Positions 6,303 to 11,180 of a stretch of DNA of 11,180 nt are shown here, in pieces. Numbering within the stretch: the stretch's first letter is position 1; every line of letters begins with the position of its first letter. The notes below the pieces were generated by a model. The model did no database searches, had not been told where the DNA came from, and was given only the letters and a program-made list of their open reading frames with translations. Location of the stretch: contig DIZW01000089.1 in assembly GCA_002428015.1 (NCBI GenBank), forward strand, positions 68,726-79,905. Direction: 5' to 3'. This DNA is from Oxalobacteraceae bacterium UBA6018. GTDB lineage: Bacteria > Pseudomonadota > Gammaproteobacteria > Burkholderiales > Burkholderiaceae_D. Made by a program: the position numbers and the translations under genes.

Positions 6303-8315
6303 TCATGACAAGGGGGCCTGGGGCGGCGGCGCGGCGGCGGCCGGCGCCGCCAGCAGCGCCAGCGTGGCGTCGATCGCCGCGGTGAATTCGTCGATGTTGA
6401 TCGGCTTGGTGAGATAGCGGTGAAAGCCGCTGGCCAGGCCGCGCTCGACCTCGCGCGGCATGGCGTTGGCGGTGAGCGCGATGACCGGGATGTGGGCCGT
6501 GCGCGGGTCGCCGCGCAGCTCCCTGAGCGCGTCGGTGCCGCTCACGCAGGGCAGGTTCAGGTCCATCAGGATGATGTCGGGCAGGTGCGCCTTGGCCAGC
6601 GCGATGCCGAGGTGGCCGTCGGGCGCCGACAGCAGCTGCAGGTCGGGCCGGAAGCGCACGATCTCCTCGACCAGCTTGAGGTTGGCCGGGTTGTCCTCCA
6701 CGTACAGGATGGTGTGGCTGGTCCTCGGCTCGGCGCGCGCCGGCGCCGGCGCGGCCGGCATGCGGGCCCCGTCCAGCGCCGAGGCGAGCGGCTCGGTCAG
6801 GCGCAGCGCGATCGAGAACACGCTGCCCACCCCGGCGCTGCTCGAGACGGTGATGGCGCCGCCCATCAGCTCGACCAGGCGGCGCGTGACCACCAGGCCG
6901 ATGCCGGTGCCCTCCTCGCTGCCGTTCTCCTGGCCCAGGCGGTTGAACGGCTGGAACAGCGCGGCCACCTGCTCCGGGCGCAGGCCGATGCCGGTGTCCT
7001 GCACCGACAGGCGCACGCTGGCGCCGTCGGCCACGCAGTCGAACACCACGGCGCCGTTCTCGCGGTTGTACTTGATGGCGTTCGACAGCAGGTTGAGCAG
7101 CACCTGCTTGAGGCGGGTGCGGTCGGCCATCACCGCCGCGCCGGTGGGGCCGGGGAACAGCACGCGGACGCGGCGCTGGGCGGCGATCGGCTCGACCATG
7201 CTGCGGCATTCGGCCAGGATCTCGTCGAGCCCGACCGGCTCCATCGACAAGGTCACGGCGCCCGATTCGACCTTGGCCAGGTCGAGGATCTCGTTGATCA
7301 GGGTGAGCAGGTGGCGCCCGGACTTGAGGATGTGGCCGGCGAACTCCTTCTTCTGCGCCAGCGTCGAGGGCAGCGAATCGGAGGTGAGGATCTGGGCGAA
7401 GCCGAGGATGGCGTTGAGCGGGGTGCGCAGCTCGTGGCTCATGGACGACAGGAAGGCCGACTTGGCCTGGTTGGCCTTCTTGGCCGCCTCCATCGCCAGT
7501 TCCAGTTCGGCGTTGGCCAGCTCGAGCTGCATGGTGCGCTCGTGGACGCGCTCCTCGAGCTGTTCGTTCAGGCGCATCACCTCGGACTGGGCCCCGGCGA
7601 TGGCGCTGTTGGACGCCTCCAGGGCGCGCGTGCGCTGCTCGATCTCGGTCAGCATGGCGTTGAACGAGACCACCAGTTCGCCGGCCTCGTCGTCGCTGAT
7701 GCGCGCCGCGCGCTGGGAGTAGTCGCGGGTGGCGACGACCTCGCGCGCGATGCCGGAAATGGCCAGGATGGGCGCGGTGACGATCCCGCCCAGGCGGCGC
7801 GTGATCAGGTAGGCGATCAGCATGGCGCCGCTGATGACCACCGCGGCGATCAGGAGGTAGTCGCGCGCGCGCGAGGCCATGGTGTACTCGGCGCGCAGGT
7901 AGACCGTGCCGAGCACCTCGCCATGCTCGACGATGCGCTGCACCAGTTCGAGGTCGGCGCCGGCCATGCGCGCGCCGTCCGGCCCCGGGTGGAGCGGCGG
8001 GGCCAGCTTTTCGCCGGGCGCCAGGTAGGTGGCGAACAGGGCGCCGGCGGCGTTGTAGATGGCGCCCGAGCGCACCGCCGGGCGGATCCGCAGCGAGGCC
8101 AGGTTCTCGGTGGCCAGGCGCTGGTCGTCGAAGCTGAGCGCGGCCGAGGTCATGTGGCCGAGCAGCTCGGCCTGGGTGGCCATGTCGCCCAGCACCGTGC
8201 GGTGGTAGCCGCGCAGGTCGTAGGCGATCAGCGCGCCGATCGACGCCAGCAGCGCGGCCAGGGTGGTCATGAGCACCACCGCGAGCAGCTTCTGGCGGAT
8301 CGAGCGGCCCTTCAC
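6303..8315 (-). CDS. Hybrid histidine kinase with CHASE8-like periplasmic sensor
   Basis: A 670-residue inner-membrane sensor kinase. TM1 is about residues 10-32. The periplasmic segment, about 33-152, contains TQAELLGHMTSAALSFDD and SGAIYNAAGALFATY, resembling the CHASE8 domain of YfiN. TM2 is about 153-172, followed by HAMP, a coiled coil, HisKA with FLSSMSHELRTPLN (phospho-acceptor H294), and HATPase with NLLSNAIKYN, DTGIGL and GTGIGL. A C-terminal receiver has ILYVEDN, MDLNLP (D585) and LTKP. The start is the GTG at 8315, whose last two bases are the first two of the YfiR-like gene's TGA stop (GTGA). GGGGAG in the end of that gene is a good ribosome site. The open frame continues upstream, but its translation there is Arg-rich shadow of the YfiR-like gene. 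No HPt domain is visible. Likely target: the receivers of the downstream EAL protein. Confidence 0.93.
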   Translation of the reverse strand: MKGRSIRQKLLAVVLMTTLAALLASIGALIAYDLRGYHRTVLGDMATQAELLGHMTSAALSFDDQRLATENLASLRIRPAVRSGAIYNAAGALFATYLAPGEKLAPPLHPGPDGARMAGADLELVQRIVEHGEVLGTVYLRAEYTMASRARDYLLIAAVVISGAMLIAYLITRRLGGIVTAPILAISGIAREVVATRDYSQRAARISDDEAGELVVSFNAMLTEIEQRTRALEASNSAIAGAQSEVMRLNEQLEERVHERTMQLELANAELELAMEAAKKANQAKSAFLSSMSHELRTPLNAILGFAQILTSDSLPSTLAQKKEFAGHILKSGRHLLTLINEILDLAKVESGAVTLSMEPVGLDEILAECRSMVEPIAAQRRVRVLFPGPTGAAVMADRTRLKQVLLNLLSNAIKYNRENGAVVFDCVADGASVRLSVQDTGIGLRPEQVAALFQPFNRLGQENGSEEGTGIGLVVTRRLVELMGGAITVSSSAGVGSVFSIALRLTEPLASALDGARMPAAPAPARAEPRTSHTILYVEDNPANLKLVEEIVRFRPDLQLLSAPDGHLGIALAKAHLPDIILMDLNLPCVSGTDALRELRGDPRTAHIPVIALTANAMPREVERGLASGFHRYLTKPINIDEFTAAIDATLALLAAPAAAAPPPQAPLS

Positions 8316-8908
8316 GTGGCCTCCCCTTCGACCTTGTGGGCCGCGGCCAGCATGCGCGCGCTGATGCGCAGGCGCCCCAGCGCCACCTGGCGCAGGGCGA
8401 CGTCGAAGCGTAGGCGCTCCTGGTCGATCAGGAAATTGATCATGGCGCCCAGCGCCAGCCCGTCGTCGGCGTCGGACACGGTCAGCACCGGCAGGCTGCG
8501 CGCCTGGGCCAGCAGGGCCGCCGCGGCGGCGCGCTCGAGGGCGCCGATATACAGCATGTGGACGCCGGCCGGACTGTCGCCCGGCTTGAGGCGGCGCACC
8601 TGCACCGGATGGCCGGCGACGGTGCGCGCGGCGACGATCTGCTCGAGTTCGCGGGCGACGGCGTCGTTGCCGGCCACGGCGATGAGCAAGGGGCTGTCGG
8701 GACGGGCGAAGGTGCCGGCGGGCCACTCGGTGAAGCTGGCGAACTTGTAAAGATAGGCCGCCTTGACCTGGTTTTCCAGCGCCATCCCCTGGGCCCGCGC
8801 GCTCAGCTGCGGCAGCAGCGCCGCGCAGGCGAGCGCGGCCAGCACGGCGCGCCGGCGCGGACGTGCCATCGAGACGCGGCGAACAGCAGGGCTGATGGCA
8901 TCGGTCAT
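8312..8908 (-). CDS. YfiR-like periplasmic protein (DUF4154 family)
   Basis: A 198-residue exported protein, first gene of the signalling operon. Its signal peptide has a basic ARPRRR stretch and the core AVLAALACAALL, with a likely cleavage site at A39/Q40 (ARA-Q). The mature part has the YfiR/DUF4154 opening NQVKAAYLYKFASFTEWP and the closing INFLIDQERLRFDVALRQ with RISARMLAAA. In Pseudomonas YfiBNR, YfiR sits in the periplasm and represses the CHASE8 cyclase YfiN. Here the partner is probably the CHASE8-like kinase immediately downstream, whose GTG overlaps this stop by four bases. The mature sequence has no cysteine, whereas Pseudomonas YfiR relies on disulfides, so any redox gating should differ. 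I chose the ATG at 8908; an ATG at 8869 would give a shorter, conventional signal peptide, and neither has a strong ribosome site. Confidence 0.88.
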   Translation of the reverse strand: MTDAISPAVRRVSMARPRRRAVLAALACAALLPQLSARAQGMALENQVKAAYLYKFASFTEWPAGTFARPDSPLLIAVAGNDAVARELEQIVAARTVAGHPVQVRRLKPGDSPAGVHMLYIGALERAAAAALLAQARSLPVLTVSDADDGLALGAMINFLIDQERLRFDVALRQVALGRLRISARMLAAAHKVEGEAT

Positions 8909-9143
8909 GTGAATCTTATCAGTGCGGCGGTGGCGCGGAGTGTGCAAATAGCATATCAGCAGGAAACATCGAGATGGCGCACTACTGAAAAAAATATTGC
9001 GGAAATGTCTCTTTTCTTTTTTTTCGAATGCAAGTCCGGGCCGGGGACAGTTTTCGGCAACGCATGGTAAAGTACAATCGACGGCGCGCCAGCACGGCCC
9101 CCGTCATGAACCTGACTGCCCGACCGATCAAAGGAGACCTCTC
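8909..9143. other. Divergent intergenic region between the signalling operon and pncC
   Basis: This 235-base gap holds the start regions of two divergent units. A run of seven A (8988-8994) and one of eight T (9017-9024) flank a low-GC patch, which could be curved DNA or a weak stem. For pncC, TACAAT at 9073-9078 is the best -10 candidate, preceded by a poor -35 (TTTTCG, 9051-9056). On the minus strand I see no convincing promoter for the signalling operon; TATGCT near 8950 is the only -10-like word. No RNA gene or short coding frame is supported. Confidence 0.5.
9073..9078 (+). promoter_or_regulatory. Candidate -10 box for pncC
   Basis: TACAAT lies within GTACAATCG (9072-9080), the same 9-mer found just before thiL. 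A transcript from here would have a leader of about 60 bases before the GTG start, including the AAGGAGA ribosome site. The -35 region is poor. Support comes from the match to the -10 consensus and from position. Confidence 0.4.
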
Positions 9144-9626
9144 GTGACGAACGACATCATCGATCTAGCCACCAAAGTTGGCCGCGCGCTGCAAGAAAAG
9201 GGTCTGCTGCTGACCACCGCCGAGTCCTGCACGGGCGGCGGCGTGTCCCAGGCCGTCACTGAAATCGCCGGCTCGACCGGCTGGTTCGACTGCGGCTTCG
9301 TGACCTATTCGAACGCCTCCAAGACCGAGCTGCTGGACGTGCCGGCCGCCCTCATCGCCCAGCTCGGGACGGTGAGCGAGGAGGTGGCCGCGGCCATGGC
9401 CAAGGGCGCGCTGGCCAACAGCAACGCCCACGTGGCCCTGTCCACCACCGGCATCGCCGGCCCCACCGGCGCGGTGCCGGGCAAGCCGGTCGGCACGGTG
9501 TGCTTCGGCTGGGCCAAGGGCGACCACGTCCACACCGAGCGGCTGGTGTTCGCCGGCGACCGCCAGGCCGTGCGCGAGCAGACCGTGCGCCACGCCCTGC
9601 AGGGGCTGCTGCGCTTCATCGAATAA
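9144..9626 (+). CDS. pncC: Nicotinamide-nucleotide amidase, stand-alone CinA C-terminal domain
   Basis: A 160-residue cytoplasmic enzyme that hydrolyses NMN to nicotinate mononucleotide and ammonia, a step of pyridine nucleotide recycling. The family signatures are TTAESCTGGGVSQ (probable nucleophile S28), FVTYSNASK (Y55-K60), a GTVSEEVAAAMAKGAL helix and the STTGIAGPTGAVPGKPVGTV loop. It has only the amidase domain, like E. coli PncC, without the N-terminal MoCF-type CinA domain. The start is GTG at 9144, fixed by AAGGAGA at 9131-9137; the frame is open upstream to 8997, but that part is low-complexity and lacks family similarity. Only 37 bases separate it from the metallophosphatase gene, so read-through is possible, although the two functions are not obviously linked. 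Identity is firm. Confidence 0.94.
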   Translation: MTNDIIDLATKVGRALQEKGLLLTTAESCTGGGVSQAVTEIAGSTGWFDCGFVTYSNASKTELLDVPAALIAQLGTVSEEVAAAMAKGALANSNAHVALSTTGIAGPTGAVPGKPVGTVCFGWAKGDHVHTERLVFAGDRQAVREQTVRHALQGLLRFIE

Positions 9627-9663
9627 GCGGCCGGCCGCCTACCGTCCCGCCCCCCGCCCCTCC

Positions 9664-10542
9664 ATGCCGCTGACGCGCCGCGCGCTCTGCCTGCTGCTGG
9701 CCGTGGCCGGGCCGGCCGCCGCCGACGTCACCGTCTACGCGGCCGGCGACATCGCCGATTGCCGCCGGGTGGCGCCGGCGTATTCGCGCGCCGCGGCCAC
9801 CGCCGAGCTGGTCGCGGCCGGCCTGGCGAACGACCCGGCGGCCGCCGTATTGACGCTCGGCGACAACGTCTACGAGCGCGGCACCGCCCAGGAATTCGCC
9901 AGCTGCTATGCCCCCACCTGGGGCCGCTTCAAGCAGCGCACCTACCCATCCCCCGGCAACCACGAGCACGCCACCAGCGGCGCGTCCGGCTACTTCGGTT
10001 ACTTCGGCACCGCGGCCGGGCCCGGCCATTACGCCTTCACCCTGGGCAGCTGGCGCCTGATCTCGCTCGACAGCAGCGTGAGCGGCGCGGCGCGCGCGCG
10101 CCAGCTGGCCTGGCTGAAACAGGAGCTGGAACAGCATCCATCGCATTGCACCCTCGCCTACTGGCACCACCCCCTGTATAGTTCTGGCGGGCATCCTCAC
10201 AATACGGTGATGCAAGAGGCGTGGCGCCTGCTGTATCGCGCCGGGGCCGAGCTGGTGCTGTCCGGGCATGACCACGATTACGAGCGTTTCGCCCCGCAGG
10301 ACGCCGACGGCCGGGTCGACCGCGCGCGCGGTATCCGCCAGTTCGTGGTGGGCACGGGCGGCGCCTACAGCACGCCTTTCCTGTTCTCCCAGCCGAACAG
10401 CGAGATGCGCGACGGCGACCGCACCGGCGTGCTCAAGCTGGTGCTGGGCGAGCAAGGCTACACGTGGGAGTTTCTGGAAGCATCGTATGATGGCTTCCCC
10501 AACGGCCAGGCGCCGGACCGCGGCGCGGGACCTTGCCATTGA
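9664..10542 (+). CDS. Secreted calcineurin-like metallophosphoesterase (purple acid phosphatase-like)
   Basis: A 292-residue exported metallophosphatase. The signal peptide, MPLTRRALCLLLAVAGPAAA, probably ends before D21. The dinuclear metal motifs are all present and in order: GDIADC (D29), GDNVYE (D67, N68), GNHEH (N99, H100), YWHHPLY (H168, H169) and GHDHDYER (H202, H204). The GDN-Y, GNHE and GHDHxYER forms are typical of purple-acid-phosphatase-like or alkaline-phosphatase-like enzymes of this superfamily. The substrate cannot be read from sequence; a phosphomonoester or phosphodiester in the periplasm or outside the cell is likely. No clear Shine-Dalgarno precedes the ATG, which follows a C-rich stretch, so translation may depend on pncC read-through. 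The complete motif set argues for an active enzyme. Confidence 0.9.
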   Translation: MPLTRRALCLLLAVAGPAAADVTVYAAGDIADCRRVAPAYSRAAATAELVAAGLANDPAAAVLTLGDNVYERGTAQEFASCYAPTWGRFKQRTYPSPGNHEHATSGASGYFGYFGTAAGPGHYAFTLGSWRLISLDSSVSGAARARQLAWLKQELEQHPSHCTLAYWHHPLYSSGGHPHNTVMQEAWRLLYRAGAELVLSGHDHDYERFAPQDADGRVDRARGIRQFVVGTGGAYSTPFLFSQPNSEMRDGDRTGVLKLVLGEQGYTWEFLEASYDGFPNGQAPDRGAGPCH

Positions 10543-10587
10543 TCGGCCACACAGCATGACTAAGCAATACTAATCGGGAGCAATTCG

Positions 10588-11180
10588 ATGCACAACACGG
10601 TACACTTCATCCTGCAGGGCAAGGGTGGAATCGGCAAGACGCTGGTCTCGACCATCCTGGCGCAATGGCTGGGCGGCAAGGATGAGCAGCCGCTGCGCTG
10701 CTACGACACCGACCAGGAGAACGCCACCTTTTCGCGCTACAAGGCGATGAACGTGAAGCACGTGCCGGTCATGACGGACACCCGCAACATCGACCCCAAG
10801 CGCTTCGACGCCTTGATGATCGACCTGCTGGAGGAGGAAGGCAATTGCGTCATCGACAACGGCGCCAACACCTTCTCGCCGCTGATGGGCTATCTGCTGG
10901 AAAACGACTGCTTCGACCTGCTCAAGGAATCGGGCCGCAAGGTGTACATCCACACCATCGTCGGCGGCGGCGACACCCTGCACGACACGGCGATGGGCTT
11001 CGTGTCGACCGCCAAGTCGACCAATGTACCGCTGGTGCTGTGGGAGAACGAGCATTTCGGCCTGCTGCAATCGGCGACCGGCAAGGTGTTCACCGAGTCC
11101 CAGACCTACGCCGACAACTCGGCGCGCGTGGTGGGCCGCGTGGTGCTGCCGCAGCGCAACGCCGACACCTTCGGCGCCGA
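10588..11180 (+). CDS. TraL-like KGGxGKT P-loop ATPase, N-terminal part (cut by window edge)
   Basis: About 197 residues are visible; the gene continues past the right edge. The start ATG at 10588 has GGGAG at 10576-10580. The N-terminus is a deviant Walker A, LQGKGGIGKT (K12-T18), of the MinD/ParA type. It is followed by CYDTDQENATFSRYKAMNV, VIDNGANTFSPLMGYLLEND (D90, N91) and YIHTIVGGGDTLHDTAMGF. From memory these blocks follow the same order and wording as TraL of IncP conjugative plasmids, a small nucleotide-binding protein of the transfer region. The role of TraL-like proteins is poorly defined. Codons look less GC-biased than in the neighbours, consistent with a different origin. No other transfer gene lies inside the window, so whether this is an orphan chromosomal gene or the edge of an integrated element cannot be decided. 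A general ParA/MinD-like ATPase is the fallback call. Confidence 0.75.
   Translation, partial: MHNTVHFILQGKGGIGKTLVSTILAQWLGGKDEQPLRCYDTDQENATFSRYKAMNVKHVPVMTDTRNIDPKRFDALMIDLLEEEGNCVIDNGANTFSPLMGYLLENDCFDLLKESGRKVYIHTIVGGGDTLHDTAMGFVSTAKSTNVPLVLWENEHFGLLQSATGKVFTESQTYADNSARVVGRVVLPQRNADTFGA

Noticed and set aside
8316..8726. 137-codon upstream extension of the histidine kinase
   Set aside because: Arg/Gly/Ala-rich translation overlapping the YfiR-like gene in another frame.
6420..8750. Very long plus-strand open frame (776 codons) over the kinase gene
   Set aside because: Same reason: antisense to a well-supported kinase, biased composition, no domain and no ribosome site.
8819..8850. Possible lipoprotein signal (LACA) in the YfiR-like protein
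   Set aside because: The residue three before Cys is Ala rather than the usual Leu, and a better signal peptidase I site (ARA-Q) follows.
8997..9143. 49-codon upstream extension of pncC
   Set aside because: Low-complexity, no family similarity; the GTG at 9144 has an AAGGAGA ribosome site and the expected start.
9627..9638. Palindrome GCGGCCGGCCGC after pncC as a terminator
   Set aside because: It has no loop and no T tract, and a gene follows 25 bases later; composition alone explains it.

Overview
The window reads as chromosome of a GC-rich betaproteobacterium, most likely the Oxalobacteraceae/Massilia group. This placement is inferred from codon bias, protein character and gene content; no rRNA or marker gene is present to confirm it. 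Gene density is high. The clearest AT-rich patches are the intergenic stretches at about 590-750 and 8940-9080.

Layout: (1) The left edge carries the N-terminal part of a NADP-type malic enzyme on the minus strand (1-527). (2) Diverging from it is a plus-strand cluster of rubrerythrin (751-1227), a 54-residue rubredoxin (1306-1470) and an FAD-dependent rubredoxin reductase (1473-2645). Together these form a complete NAD(P)H-to-peroxide electron chain. Upstream are three ATCAATTT direct repeats at an exact 13-bp period that overlap the best promoter candidate. (3) After a hairpin-rich gap comes thiL (2740-3702), possibly leaderless. (4) Convergent with thiL, overlapping its 3' end by 13 bp, is a three-gene minus-strand signalling operon read from 8908 down to 3690. 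It encodes a YfiR-like periplasmic protein, a hybrid histidine kinase with a CHASE8-like periplasmic domain, and a REC-PAS-GGDEF-EAL-REC protein. (5) Reading rightward are a stand-alone PncC/CinA C-terminal amidase (9144-9626), a secreted calcineurin-like metallophosphatase (9664-10542), and a TraL-like KGGxGKT ATPase cut by the right edge (10588-11180).

The most interesting system is the signalling operon. In the classical YfiBNR system, periplasmic YfiR represses the CHASE8-HAMP-GGDEF cyclase YfiN. Here a YfiR-like protein is translationally coupled to a CHASE8-HAMP histidine kinase, and the c-di-GMP output lies in the next gene. That output protein has a full set of EAL phosphodiesterase residues, while its GGDEF domain has the GGDEF motif and inhibitory I-site but carries Ala in place of a metal-binding Asp. 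My inference is a phosphorylation-gated c-di-GMP phosphodiesterase whose GGDEF domain serves as a GTP or c-di-GMP sensor, with the periplasmic signal entering through the YfiR-like protein.

No tRNA, rRNA, CRISPR array, insertion sequence or complete mobile element was seen. The TraL-like ATPase at the right edge is the only hint of conjugative or plasmid ancestry.
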